Shown here: positions 43,748 to 52,038 of the stretch, piece after piece
Numbering within the stretch: position 1 is the stretch's first letter
How the letters are laid out: every line of letters starts with the position of its first letter
Source of the DNA: an uncultured Acetobacteraceae bacterium
Lineage (GTDB): Bacteria > Pseudomonadota > Alphaproteobacteria > Acetobacterales > Acetobacteraceae
DNA length: 64,000 nt
Assembly (NCBI GenBank): GCA_903895595.1
Contig: CAITUP010000064.1
Location: forward strand, 62,001-126,000
Reading direction: 5' to 3'
The notes under the pieces: generated by a model
Told to the model about the DNA's origin: nothing
Databases searched by the model: none
Seen by the model: only the letters and a program-made list of their open reading frames with translations
Program-made: the position numbers and the translations under genes

Positions 43748-44794
43748 ATGGCAAAATTCAAAATCGCGACCCCCGCCGGGGTCAGCTTCAGCGTGGCCGG
43801 CGGCGGCTACGACGACGAAATGAAGGACCTGAAGCACCTCGACGCCGAAATCGTCGAAGGCCCGACCGACGAAGACGGATTCATCGCCTTCTGCCAGGAC
43901 GCCGACGCGATCTATGCCAAGGGCATCCGCTTCAGCAAAAAACTCATCGACGCTTTGCCCGCGCGCGTGCGCGGCATCGTGCTGGGCAGCGTCGGCGTCG
44001 ATAGCGTGGACGTGAAAGCCGCCACCGAACGCGGCATCCCCGTCACCAACTGCCCCGATACCTTCATCGAGGAAGTCGCCGACCATGCCATGATGCTGCT
44101 GCTGGCGACGCATCGCCGCGCCATCGAGCAGGACAAGATGGTGCGCGAGGGCCGCTGGCGCGAAGGCCGTCCGGCGCTGCTGCAAATCCCCCGCATCATG
44201 GGCCAGACCCTCGGACTGATCTCCTTCGGGCATGTCGCCCGCGCCGTCGCCAAGCGCGCGAAACCGTTCGGCGTGCGCATCCTGGCGTTCGATCCGTTCA
44301 TCGAGGAATTGGTGATGGTCGAACACGGCGTGATCCCCTCCACCTTGGAAGAGGTCCTCAGCCAGTCCGACTTCATCTCCATGCACGCCCCCGCCCGCCC
44401 CGAGGTCGAAGGCATGTTGGGCGAGGAGCATTTCCGCCAGATGAAGCCCACCGCGATCTTCATCAATACCGGCCGAGGCCCGACGGTGCAGGAAACCGCG
44501 CTGATCAAGGCGTTGGACGAGAAGTGGATCGCCTATGCCGGTCTGGACGTGCTGGAGCAGGAACCTCCCGGCAACAACAATCCGCTGCTGTCGATGAACA
44601 ACGTGATCCTCAGCGCGCACACGGCTTCGGCCTCGTCGCGGTTCGACCCAGCGCGCAAGCGGCACGTCAGCCGCGAATTGGCCCTGCTGCTGGAAGGCAA
44701 ATGGCCGATGAGCTGCGTCAACCCGGCCGTGCTGCAAAACACCAAGCTGCGCCGCTGGCAGCCGGTGTCGATGGAACGCGGCCCGAACAGCTGA
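43748..44794 (+). CDS. D-isomer-specific 2-hydroxyacid dehydrogenase
   Basis: 348 aa; GGAG upstream. Substrate domain GIVLGSVGVDSVDVKAATER, NAD-binding region GQTLGLISFGHVARAVAKRA (glycine motif with GHVA), and the active-site Arg in INTGRGPTVQE, Glu in LDVLEQEPPG and His in VILSAHTASASS. The second glycine of the classic G-x-G-x-x-G is Phe (ISFGHVA), a variation seen in some members. It is only distantly similar to the 2307-3317 gene. Substrate unknown. Confidence 0.9.
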   Translation: MAKFKIATPAGVSFSVAGGGYDDEMKDLKHLDAEIVEGPTDEDGFIAFCQDADAIYAKGIRFSKKLIDALPARVRGIVLGSVGVDSVDVKAATERGIPVTNCPDTFIEEVADHAMMLLLATHRRAIEQDKMVREGRWREGRPALLQIPRIMGQTLGLISFGHVARAVAKRAKPFGVRILAFDPFIEELVMVEHGVIPSTLEEVLSQSDFISMHAPARPEVEGMLGEEHFRQMKPTAIFINTGRGPTVQETALIKALDEKWIAYAGLDVLEQEPPGNNNPLLSMNNVILSAHTASASSRFDPARKRHVSRELALLLEGKWPMSCVNPAVLQNTKLRRWQPVSMERGPNS

Positions 44795-44811
44795 TCGCTG
44801 TCAGGCAGAAA

Positions 44812-44840
44812 GTTTCCCCTCCCGTTGCGGGAGGGGAAAC
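44812..44840. terminator. Bidirectional terminator-like hairpin
   Basis: GTTTCCCCTCCCG at 44812-44824 and CGGGAGGGGAAAC at 44828-44840 form a perfect 13-pair stem with a 3-base loop (TTG). It sits between two convergent genes, the dehydrogenase and the CHRD protein, 14 bases from the latter's stop. The A/T ends of the stem could act as T-runs in both directions. Confidence 0.75.
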
Positions 44841-44853
44841 GACCCCTCGTTCT

Positions 44854-45357
44854 TTAATGCTTCATCGGCATCCCGGTATGGTCGCCCATGGCCGCGCCGT
44901 GCTTCATCGGCTTGCCCATCGGCATGGCACCGCCATCGGTGGACTTCATCTGCCCGCGGATTTCTCCACCCGGATTGGCTGCGGTGTGAACGTTCGCATA
45001 CCACTTGCCGGCTTTCAGATCCGCGATCTGCGCGTCCGTCAGCGTCGCCTTGCCGCTGGCCGGGTTGACCGGATCCTTACCAATCGCGACCGCAACCCCG
45101 GCATTGGCGCCCGCGGCCGCCGGTCCATGGAAATGCGCGGCGGTGGCCGGCCCGCTCAGCCCCTGGAACGTCAGCGTGTAGCTCAACGTCTTGGTGGCGG
45201 TATCCAGCGTCGCCAGAACCTGGCCCGATCCATCCCCGGTCTTCGCCGGGACTTCGGACTTGGCGTCCAGCGAGGCTTCGTAGTGCAACGACGCAGCCGA
45301 GGCTGCCCCCATCAGGCCCAGCGATAGTACCGAGGCCAGCAGCGTGTGACGTATCAT
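44854..45357 (-). CDS. Secreted CHRD-domain protein with Met/His-rich tail
   Basis: 167 aa. Signal peptide LLASVLSLGLMGAASA, then a CHRD domain: LHYEASLDAKSEVPAKTGDG, SYTLTFQGLSGPATAAHFHG and WYANVHTAANPGGEIRGQM. The C-terminus has the tail MPMGKPMKHGAAMGDHTGMP ending in MKH, rich in Met and His and suited to bind copper or another soft metal. The neighbouring copy (45423-45896) lacks that tail. The biochemical role of bacterial CHRD proteins is unknown. Confidence 0.86.
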   Translation of the reverse strand: MIRHTLLASVLSLGLMGAASAASLHYEASLDAKSEVPAKTGDGSGQVLATLDTATKTLSYTLTFQGLSGPATAAHFHGPAAAGANAGVAVAIGKDPVNPASGKATLTDAQIADLKAGKWYANVHTAANPGGEIRGQMKSTDGGAMPMGKPMKHGAAMGDHTGMPMKH

Positions 45358-45422
45358 GGCATATTCCCCTGTGTGGTTGTTTCCGGGTCCGAACCCCGAC
45401 CCGGCGGGGACGCACGTGGAAC

Positions 45423-45896
45423 CTACGACTTCTTGCCGCCATTCCCAAACATCGACGGCGGCATGGCCGGACCGTCCGAGGCCTTCATCTGGCCGCGGAT
45501 TTCCCCGCCGGGATTGGCGACCGTATGCACATTCACATACCACTTACCGGCCTTCAATTCGGCGATTTGGGCATCGGTCAGCACGACCTTGCCGACAATT
45601 GGGCTAACCGGATCCTTGCCGAGGGGTACGACGACCCCGGCATTGGCACCCACCGCGGCCGGGCCATGGAAATGCGCCATCGTCGCGGGGCCGGTCAAAG
45701 CATGGAAGGTGACGGTGTAGCTGAAAGTTTTGGCGACGGTGTCCAGCGTCCCCAGCAAATGGCCCGTGGCGTCGCCGGTCCTCGCCGGCACCTCGCTCCC
45801 GCCGCTCAGCGTCGCGTCGTAATGCAGGGATGCACCGGATGCGGCCCCCATCGACCCAGCCATGAAAACACAAGCGATCGAAACGCGGCGCAACAT
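45423..45896 (-). CDS. Secreted CHRD-domain protein, paralogue without metal tail
   Basis: 157 aa; strong GGAGG site before the ATG. Signal RRVSIACVFMAGSMGAASG, then a CHRD domain closely matching the downstream copy: LHYDATLSGGSEVPARTGDA, ALTGPATMAHFHGPAAVGAN and WYVNVHTVANPGGEIRGQMK. It ends in a short basic tail (GNGGKKS). Upstream partner of a tandem duplication with 65 bases between the genes. Confidence 0.86.
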   Translation of the reverse strand: MLRRVSIACVFMAGSMGAASGASLHYDATLSGGSEVPARTGDATGHLLGTLDTVAKTFSYTVTFHALTGPATMAHFHGPAAVGANAGVVVPLGKDPVSPIVGKVVLTDAQIAELKAGKWYVNVHTVANPGGEIRGQMKASDGPAMPPSMFGNGGKKS

Positions 45897-46025
45897 CGTT
45901 TTCCTCCGGGTCCACCGTTATCGGGGGCGGACTGCCCCATGGCATGCTTATTGGACGTTCGACCGCGCGCCATATTCCAGGATAAGCACGCTCCGGCGCA
46001 CGCCGCCAGCGAATAAGGACACACC

Positions 46026-46706
46026 ATGCCCCCGCCCCTCGGTCCCGCCGTCGACACCACCCCGCGCCCTCTGCCCGCGCGCGTGCCGCTCCGTGGCCAG
46101 TTCGTGGTGCTGGAGCCGCTGCACGTCCGTCATGCCCCCGAGCTCTGGCGCGCGGCGCAGGGGGCGGACGAGAGCTGGGCCTATTTAGGCTATGGACCGT
46201 TCCCGTCGCAGGACGCGATGGCGCGGCACGTGGGTGATCTGTCCGTCAACGTGGATTACGTCACCTGGGCGGTGCGGCCGGTGGCGACGGGGGAAGCATC
46301 CGGTTGGCTGTCGCTCCTGGATATTCAGCCGAAACACGCGTCGATCGAACTCGGCGGTATCTGGTTCGGGCCGGCCATGCAGCGAACGAAGGCCGCGACC
46401 GAGGCGATGTTTTTGGCGCTCCGCCATGCCGCCGACGATTTGGGCTACCGCCGGCTGGTATGGAAATGCAACGCGCTGAACGCCCCGTCCAAACGCGCGG
46501 CGGACCGGCTTGGCTTCACGTTCGAGGGCACGCACCGCATGCACCAGGTCGTCAAAGGCCGTCAGCGGGACACCGACTGGTACAGTATCGTCGGCGACGA
46601 ATGGCCCCGGTGCCGTGACGCACTGCTGGGCTGGCTCGATCCAGCGAACTTCGGACCGGACGGGACGGCGAAGCGCGGCTTGGCGGAGATCAGGGCGACG
46701 GGCTGA
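46026..46706 (+). CDS. GNAT acetyltransferase, RimJ/RimL type
   Basis: 226 aa. LRGQFVVLEPLHVRHAPELW starts the domain, ASIELGGIWFGPAMQRTKAA and TEAMFLALRHAADDLGYRRL hold the acetyl-CoA region, and WKCNALNAPSKRAADRLGFT is the typical RimL ending. It uses acetyl-CoA to acetylate a protein N-terminus or small amine. Target unknown. Its end overlaps the convergent flavoprotein by 17 bases. Confidence 0.88.
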   Translation: MPPPLGPAVDTTPRPLPARVPLRGQFVVLEPLHVRHAPELWRAAQGADESWAYLGYGPFPSQDAMARHVGDLSVNVDYVTWAVRPVATGEASGWLSLLDIQPKHASIELGGIWFGPAMQRTKAATEAMFLALRHAADDLGYRRLVWKCNALNAPSKRAADRLGFTFEGTHRMHQVVKGRQRDTDWYSIVGDEWPRCRDALLGWLDPANFGPDGTAKRGLAEIRATG

Positions 46707-47877
46707 GCACCCCAGCAAAAGCCAGAGCCCCTCGCGCGGCGGCGACGGCTGTGGCGAAGTCGGCTTGCAGCAGGTAGCCGCCCGTGGGGGCTTCCCAATC
46801 CAGCATTTCTCCGGCCACGAACACACCGGGTCGCGCGCGCAGCATGAACGCGGGATCCACCGCATCGCGGCGCACCCCGCCCGCGGAGGAGATGGCACGC
46901 TCAATCGGCCGCGTCGCCGTCAGGTTCAGCGGTAACGCTTTGATCAGCGTTGCGGGGTCTCCGCCGTCGCGGTGCAGCGCTTCCTGGATCAGGCCGATGG
47001 CGACGGGCGGCAGAGCGGCTTGTTTGCGCAGGAAGGTTGACAGCGATTGGCCTCGGCGCGGCGCCGCGAGGCGTTCGGCCAGGGCGGTCGGGGTCAGGTC
47101 GGGGCGAAGATCGAGCGCGATGGCCGCGTTACCGGTTGCGGCGATGGCGTCTCGCAGTTGGGCAGACAGAGCATAAATGGCCCCACCTTCGATCCCGTGG
47201 AGACTTACGACGGCCTCCCCGCGCACGATGCGGTCCTGGAACCGGATCGCGATGCGTTTCAGCGGCGTGCCGGCGAAACGGTCGCGGAAATGGTCCGACC
47301 AAGGAACCTCGAAGCCGCAATTGGCGGGGACCAGAGGCGCGACCGCATCGCCCAGCAGTTGCACCCAGCCGCCGTCCGATCCCAGCCGCGGCCACGACGC
47401 GCCGCCGAGCGCCAGGACCGTGACGTCGGGGCGGTCTTCCACGCCGGTATCGAACGTCAGCGCCCCAGCGTCCCAACCAGTCCAGCGATGACGCAGCCGG
47501 AACGTTACCCCCAGCGCGGCCAACCGGCCCAACCACGCGCGCAGCAACGGCGACGCTTTCATCGCCTTGGGAAATACCCGCCCGCTGCTGCCGGTGAAAA
47601 CCGATTGCCCCAGTCCTTCGGCCCACTCCATCAACGCAGCCGGAGGAAACGCTCGGACCGCCGGTTCCAGCCAATCCCGCGCCCCGCCATAGCGGCCAAG
47701 GAACGAATCGAGCGGTTCGGAATGCGTCAGGTTCAGGCCGCCGCGCCCCGCCATCAGGAACTTGCGCCCGACCGAGGGCATGCGGTCGTAAACAGTGACG
47801 GCGACGCCGGCGTTCGCCAGAATTTCCGCCGCCATCAGCCCCGCCGGCCCGCCGCCGATGACGGCCGCTGTGGTCAC
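46690..47877 (-). CDS. TIGR03862/HI0933-like (BaiN-type) FAD flavoprotein
   Basis: 395 aa from a GTG that overlaps the stop of the upstream hydrolase gene (GTGA). FAD motif AAVIGGGPAGLMAAEILANA, then YDRMPSVGRKFLMAGRGGLN with LTHSEP, which is diagnostic of the HI0933/BaiN family, and the end MLRARPGVFVAGEMLDWEAP with TGGYLLQ. The physiological reaction of this family is unclear. It forms a two-gene unit with the epoxide hydrolase. Confidence 0.88.
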   Translation of the reverse strand: MTTAAVIGGGPAGLMAAEILANAGVAVTVYDRMPSVGRKFLMAGRGGLNLTHSEPLDSFLGRYGGARDWLEPAVRAFPPAALMEWAEGLGQSVFTGSSGRVFPKAMKASPLLRAWLGRLAALGVTFRLRHRWTGWDAGALTFDTGVEDRPDVTVLALGGASWPRLGSDGGWVQLLGDAVAPLVPANCGFEVPWSDHFRDRFAGTPLKRIAIRFQDRIVRGEAVVSLHGIEGGAIYALSAQLRDAIAATGNAAIALDLRPDLTPTALAERLAAPRRGQSLSTFLRKQAALPPVAIGLIQEALHRDGGDPATLIKALPLNLTATRPIERAISSAGGVRRDAVDPAFMLRARPGVFVAGEMLDWEAPTGGYLLQADFATAVAAARGALAFAGVLSPSP

Positions 47878-48902
47878 GCCGCCCAGATGTGCGGCAGCTT
47901 GGTTGCCAACCAGCGAGCCAACGCGGCATTCACCGCAACCGGCTGCTCCTGCGCCATCCAGTGGCCGGATTGCACGACGTGTTCGGTCAAATCGGCGCAG
48001 TCGGCGCGCATCGGCTCCGCGAGACGCGAGTGCATCGTGTCGCACGTCGTATCGAAGGCGCCGTGCAGGAAAAGCACCGGCATGGTCAGCCGGCCGCCAT
48101 GCACCGCTTGAGCGGACCACGCGGCGTTGGCCTCATGGTTCATGTACCAGGAGTTGGGGCCGAAGAACCCGTTGCGGGTCAGGGATTCCGTGTAGGTGGC
48201 GCAATCGGCCTCGGTGAGGACGTCGGTGTCCATGGGCACGTCGGGCGCCTTGTCCGCGCCACCGAACCATCCCCCCTCGACGCGGACCATGGCGGTGCGG
48301 GATGGCTTGCCGATCGCCTTTTCGCTGCCTTTGCGGAACAGGGCTTTGACGGTGGCTTGCACATCGGCCTCGAACACCGCCTGCGCCCGAGCGAAGTTTT
48401 CGCGGTAGAACAGCTGGTATTCCCATTGGCCGGCGGGGAACCGGTCCACCGGATACAGGTCTCGGTCGATCAGCGACAGAATGCCGCCGGGGCCGAAGCC
48501 CTTCGCGAAATACGGCACACACAGGTTCGCGACGGCGTGGCACCGGTCCGGATAGTGGCTCGCGATCCCCCACACCACCGGCGCGCCCCAATCGTGCCCG
48601 ATCCACACCGCTTTCTCGGCGCCAAGCGCGTCCAGCAGTCCCAGCATGTCGCAGGCACTGTGTTGCAGGGCGTAGGCGTCGTGCGTGTCGTAGGCCGACG
48701 ACCGTCCATACCCCCGCATATCCGGCGCGATGCAGCGGAACCCCAGCGCCGCGAACACCGGGAGTTGGTGCCGCCAGGACCACGACAGCTCCGGCCAGCC
48801 GTGCACGAACATCAGCAGCGGCGCCTGTTCGGCTCCGCACGCCAGATATCCGGTCGTGTGACGGTCGGTCCTCAAGACGTGTTCTTCGATCGCGAATGGC
48901 AT
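47874..48902 (-). CDS. Alpha/beta hydrolase, epoxide hydrolase type
   Basis: 342 aa from the ATG at 48902. The oxyanion motif is LMFVHGWPELSWSWRHQLP. The nucleophile is Asp in WIGHDWGAPVVWGIASHYPD (Asp rather than Ser marks epoxide hydrolase or haloalkane dehalogenase chemistry). The acid lies near LFLHGAFDTTCD and the base His in VVQSGHWMAQEQP. Cap-domain tyrosines are present (YQLFYRENFAR). Soluble epoxide hydrolase is the likeliest function; substrate unknown. Confidence 0.86.
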   Translation of the reverse strand: MPFAIEEHVLRTDRHTTGYLACGAEQAPLLMFVHGWPELSWSWRHQLPVFAALGFRCIAPDMRGYGRSSAYDTHDAYALQHSACDMLGLLDALGAEKAVWIGHDWGAPVVWGIASHYPDRCHAVANLCVPYFAKGFGPGGILSLIDRDLYPVDRFPAGQWEYQLFYRENFARAQAVFEADVQATVKALFRKGSEKAIGKPSRTAMVRVEGGWFGGADKAPDVPMDTDVLTEADCATYTESLTRNGFFGPNSWYMNHEANAAWSAQAVHGGRLTMPVLFLHGAFDTTCDTMHSRLAEPMRADCADLTEHVVQSGHWMAQEQPVAVNAALARWLATKLPHIWAA

Positions 48903-48957
48903 TGGACGGCACTCCCCGCTACAAGCCCCGCCATAGACCGAACGAGGACGTACGAAA

Positions 48958-49743
48958 ATGGATAACTGGAACCCCCAGCCGCTCGACCCCGCCACGCTCG
49001 AGCTGCATCGCCGCGGCAAAGGCACGCCGCTGGTGCTGATCCACTGCCTGGGACAATCCTGGCGCTTCTGGGACGTGTTGGAACCGCTGACGGATTCCTT
49101 CGAACTCATCGCCTACAACCTGCCGGGCCATGGCGACACACCCCTGCCCGGCCACCAATACGGCGTGCCCGAACTGACCGAACAGCTGAAAGCCGCAGCC
49201 GAACGGGCTGGCCTGACGAAGTTCCATCTGATGGGAATCTCCCTGGGCGGCAGCATCGCCCAGCATTTCGCCGGCACCTATCCCGCGATGGTGGACAAGC
49301 TGATACTGGCCGACTGCACCCCGCGCTACATCGAGGAAGCCCGAGCAAACTGGCCGTTACGGGCGAAGGCGGCGCGGGAGAATGGGGTGGCGAGCCTGAT
49401 CCCCATGCTGATGAAAATCTTCTTCACCCAGGAATCGCTCGACGCCGACACAACCGACGTCCAGCACGTCCGCCGCGTCTTCGAAGAGTGCTCGGGGGAG
49501 GCCTACGGCTTGGCGTGCGAAGCCCTGGCGACGGTGGATGCGCGGGAGGAAGCGAAGCGGATCGCGGCACCGACGCTGATTCTGCTGGGCTCGAACGAAG
49601 GGCCGGCGTTCAAGGACGCGGCGGTTTGGATGAATGAAGCGATTGCCGGGAGCATGGTGGTGGAGGTGCCGGGGGCTGGGCATGCCTCGGTGCGGGAACG
49701 GCCGGCGTTCGCGGTCGATCAGCTGCGCAGGTTCCTGGGATAA
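48958..49743 (+). CDS. Alpha/beta hydrolase, PcaD-like
   Basis: 261 aa. GTPLVLIHCLGQSWRFWDVL (oxyanion), nucleophile Ser in FHLMGISLGGSIAQHFAGTY, acid near LILLGSNEGPAF and His in VEVPGAGHASVRERPAF. The overall form matches 3-oxoadipate enol-lactonase-like hydrolases. No other beta-ketoadipate pathway genes are near, so that reaction is not claimed. Unlike its neighbour at 47874 it uses Ser. Confidence 0.85.
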   Translation: MDNWNPQPLDPATLELHRRGKGTPLVLIHCLGQSWRFWDVLEPLTDSFELIAYNLPGHGDTPLPGHQYGVPELTEQLKAAAERAGLTKFHLMGISLGGSIAQHFAGTYPAMVDKLILADCTPRYIEEARANWPLRAKAARENGVASLIPMLMKIFFTQESLDADTTDVQHVRRVFEECSGEAYGLACEALATVDAREEAKRIAAPTLILLGSNEGPAFKDAAVWMNEAIAGSMVVEVPGAGHASVRERPAFAVDQLRRFLG

Positions 49744-49893
49744 CCGCCGGGAATAAAGCGCCCCACCGACCGTCTGACCGTCACGAAAAGGGATACCGCC
49801 CTGGATCAGGCCAACTCGAACGATGACACGCCAACACCCGACAACGATGCACCGGGACCCCAGGGGCAACCCTCGGGGTTCACGGCGGAGGCG

Positions 49894-50415
49894 GTGCGTC
49901 CCACCGCGCCGCAAGTGAAGCGGATCGAGGATTGCATCCCCGCGCTGCGCCGCTACGCCCTGGCGCTCGTGCGGGACCGCGACCGCGCGGACGATCTGGT
50001 GCACGATTGCCTGGTGCTGGCGATCGGCAAGCAGCACACGCGGCGGGAAGATACCGACCTTCGCGCCTGGATGTTTACGATCCTGCACAACGTCTTCGTC
50101 AGCCAGCGCCGCCGCCAGAATATCCGCCCCGACGCCGCCTATCTGGACGACACCGCCGCCCACGCCGTCGGCCACCGAGCGAACCAGGAAGACAGACTTT
50201 TGTGGCGCGACATGTTGCGCGCTTTGGAACAATTGCCCGAGGAGCAACGTATCGTCGTGTTGTTGGTTTCCGTCGAAGACCTTTCTTATGCCGAAACAGC
50301 CGCGGTGGTGGGCGTGCCCATCGGCACCGTGATGTCCCGCCTGGCGCGCGGGCGCGAGAAGCTGCGCCAACTCACTGGTTCCGAAGCCCGTCCTGCCCTG
50401 CGGAGGGTTAAATGA
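49894..50415 (+). CDS. ECF-type RNA polymerase sigma factor
   Basis: 173 aa from a GTG at 49894. The frame is open upstream to 49801 without a good start, so the N-terminus is uncertain. Region 2: LRRYALALVRDRDRADDLVH with DLRAWMFTILHNVFVSQRRR. Region 4: ALEQLPEEQRIVVLLVSVED followed by LSYAETAAVVGVPIGTVMSR. It directs RNA polymerase to promoters of an unknown stress regulon. The stop overlaps the anti-sigma start by 4 bases (ATGA). Confidence 0.92.
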   Translation: MRPTAPQVKRIEDCIPALRRYALALVRDRDRADDLVHDCLVLAIGKQHTRREDTDLRAWMFTILHNVFVSQRRRQNIRPDAAYLDDTAAHAVGHRANQEDRLLWRDMLRALEQLPEEQRIVVLLVSVEDLSYAETAAVVGVPIGTVMSRLARGREKLRQLTGSEARPALRRVK

Positions 50416-51182
50416 GCGACCTGGGACGACCGATTTCCGACGACGATCTGCACGCCTACGTCGACCGGCTGCTGGACGCCGAACGCATCCCCGTGATCGA
50501 GCGGCACCTGCGCGACCACCCTGCTGCCGCCGAGAAAGTCGCGGCCTATACGATGCAGCGCTCCCTCCTGCGTGCCGCGCTGGAGGATATCGCCGACGAG
50601 CCGGTACCTCGACGGCTCGACCCCTATGTAATTCAGCACGATTTGCGGTCCCGACGCCTGTGGTGGCGCGCGGCCGCGGCGGTGCTGCTGGCGTTCGGCA
50701 TCGGCGCCGGCGGCGGCTGGTCGCTGCATGAGCGGATGACTCCGCCGTCCACGATTACCCTTCTGGCCGAGGAAGCCTTCGCCAACCACGCCGTCTTCAC
50801 CGCCGACCGCCGCCGCCCCACGGAGCTCGGCGCGGAACAGCGGGAGGATCTGGCGCGTTGGGTGTCCAACCGGATGAACCACCCGGTGACGCCGCCCGAT
50901 CTGTCGGTCGCCGGGTACAAATATATCGGCGGACGGCTGGCCGCGACGCCGCGCGGGCCGGCCGGGATGTTCATGTATCAGAATGAAGCCGGCGTGCGGC
51001 TGACCATTTTCACCCGCCCGGTGGACGATCCCACGAGCCAGCCGCTGTCGGTGCTGGCGGCGGGGAGTCTGGAGGGGTGCGCCTGGACGGATAAGGGGAT
51101 GGGCTACACGGTCGTGGCGCCTCTGCCGGCGGCGGATGTGGAGCGGTTGGCGGCTGGGGTGCGGTTGGGCTTGGCTGGGTAG
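50412..51182 (+). CDS. Membrane anti-sigma factor, cysteine-free variant
   Basis: 256 aa. The N-terminal anti-sigma helix region is ISDDDLHAYVDRLLDAERIP with VIERHLRDHPAAAEKVAAYT. It has the ASD-like helical pattern but lacks the H-x3-C-x2-C zinc motif. One membrane segment follows (AAAAVLLAFGIGAGGGWSL, about residues 86-104), then a periplasmic domain of ~150 residues. It should hold the ECF sigma factor at the membrane until an envelope signal frees it. Without Cys residues the signal is unlikely to be simple thiol oxidation. Confidence 0.85.
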   Translation: MSDLGRPISDDDLHAYVDRLLDAERIPVIERHLRDHPAAAEKVAAYTMQRSLLRAALEDIADEPVPRRLDPYVIQHDLRSRRLWWRAAAAVLLAFGIGAGGGWSLHERMTPPSTITLLAEEAFANHAVFTADRRRPTELGAEQREDLARWVSNRMNHPVTPPDLSVAGYKYIGGRLAATPRGPAGMFMYQNEAGVRLTIFTRPVDDPTSQPLSVLAAGSLEGCAWTDKGMGYTVVAPLPAADVERLAAGVRLGLAG

Positions 51183-51450
51183 GGGTTGTGCGGCAGCAAA
51201 AAGCCTGCATCGATACTGCAACATCGGACGGCGGCGTTACAAACTCATCGTCCCCGGACTTGTTCGGGGTCCCCGTAGCGGCACAATACTGCTTTTTAGT
51301 GAACCGGGCGCCTAATATGGCGAACCACCATTGATTCATATTCGGCTGCGCTCTCGTCATGCCGACGCAGGTCGGCAACCACGACTTGGACGCGGCGGAA
51401 GGCGGTTTTTTCATCGGCAGTTCTCATTTTGCCATTTTGTTCCGCATACC
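51183..51450. repeat. Non-coding repeat-like stretch after the anti-sigma gene
   Basis: No plausible gene. It contains short dyads resembling extragenic palindromes: CCCCG/CGGGG at 51253-51257 and 51266-51270 around a GACTTGTT core, and GCCGAC-GCA-GGTCGGC around 51362-51376. A+T-rich segments separate them. Confidence 0.5.
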
Positions 51451-51568
51451 CGTCATGGTCGGGCTTGACCCGACCAACTCAGGCCAATGGGGTACCGCCA
51501 AAAAAACCTCGCAATTTCAACGCGCCTCAAATCGCCAGAGTCGGTCGGGTCAAACCCCGACCATGACG
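51451..51568. repeat. 118-base MITE-like element with near-perfect ~25-base terminal inverted repeats
   Basis: The left end begins CGTCATGGTCGGGCTTGACC and the right end is its inverted copy (GGTCGGGTCAAACCCCGACC then ATGACG) with one indel and one mismatch. The 60-odd inner bases show no coding potential. Single-copy palindromes of the same family occur at 62279-62307 and at the window end. It joins the 3' end of the CAP-domain remnant. Confidence 0.65.
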
Positions 51569-51878
51569 ATGAAAAGGTGACGACCGCCATAATGACAACT
51601 GCCGTTTTTTCATTGACCCAATGGCCGGTCATCTGCTCGACCGGGTAAGCACCCCGGCTGCCCATCCACAGGTTTTCGCCTTCGCCGTTGTTCGGTGCGC
51701 CATACGAGCCCCAATGCTGCAAGACGCTCATTTGGGCCAAATGCCTCGCCCATGTCTCGGCGTCCGCCGCCAGTCGGTTATCCCATTTCAGCGGTGGGAC
51801 GCCGACTTCGGCGCGGGTGACGTTGTGAACCGCCTCCGCCGGACTCGTGGCGGTCGCTACGGCGGGTCCCTTACCCAC
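51453..51878 (-). pseudogene. Remnant of a secreted CAP-domain (SCP/PR-1) protein
   Basis: The frame begins at a GTG (51878) without any signal peptide; a stop lies just upstream. Residues ~17-91 are CAP-like (HNVTRAEVGVPPLKWDNRLA; ETWARHLAQMSVLQHWGSYG; NNGEGENLWMGSRGAYPVEQ). After NEK near 51606 the reading runs into the MITE-like repeat and ends in unrelated residues. The C-terminal CAP half, which normally holds the HYTQ-x-VW and Cys-rich strands, is absent. Both ends are lost, so this is very probably dead. Confidence 0.78.
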
Positions 51879-52038
51879 AGCTTTTTCACCACTGCCTGGG
51901 ACACAACCTGTTCAGCCCCACCGCGCGGCCGCGCAGGAGGTGTCACTAACAGCCAACGGGGCATACAATTACACGGGTGGCGCGATCGCGCACGACCATA
52001 CGTTCTCCTTAAAGTTCGGAACGGGTCCGATCCATGCC

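Noticed and set aside
43082-45896. The secreted proteins here as PEP-CTERM substrates of XrtA
   Set aside because: None ends with a VPEP-like motif, hydrophobic helix and Arg cluster; the CHRD tail is Met/His-rich instead.
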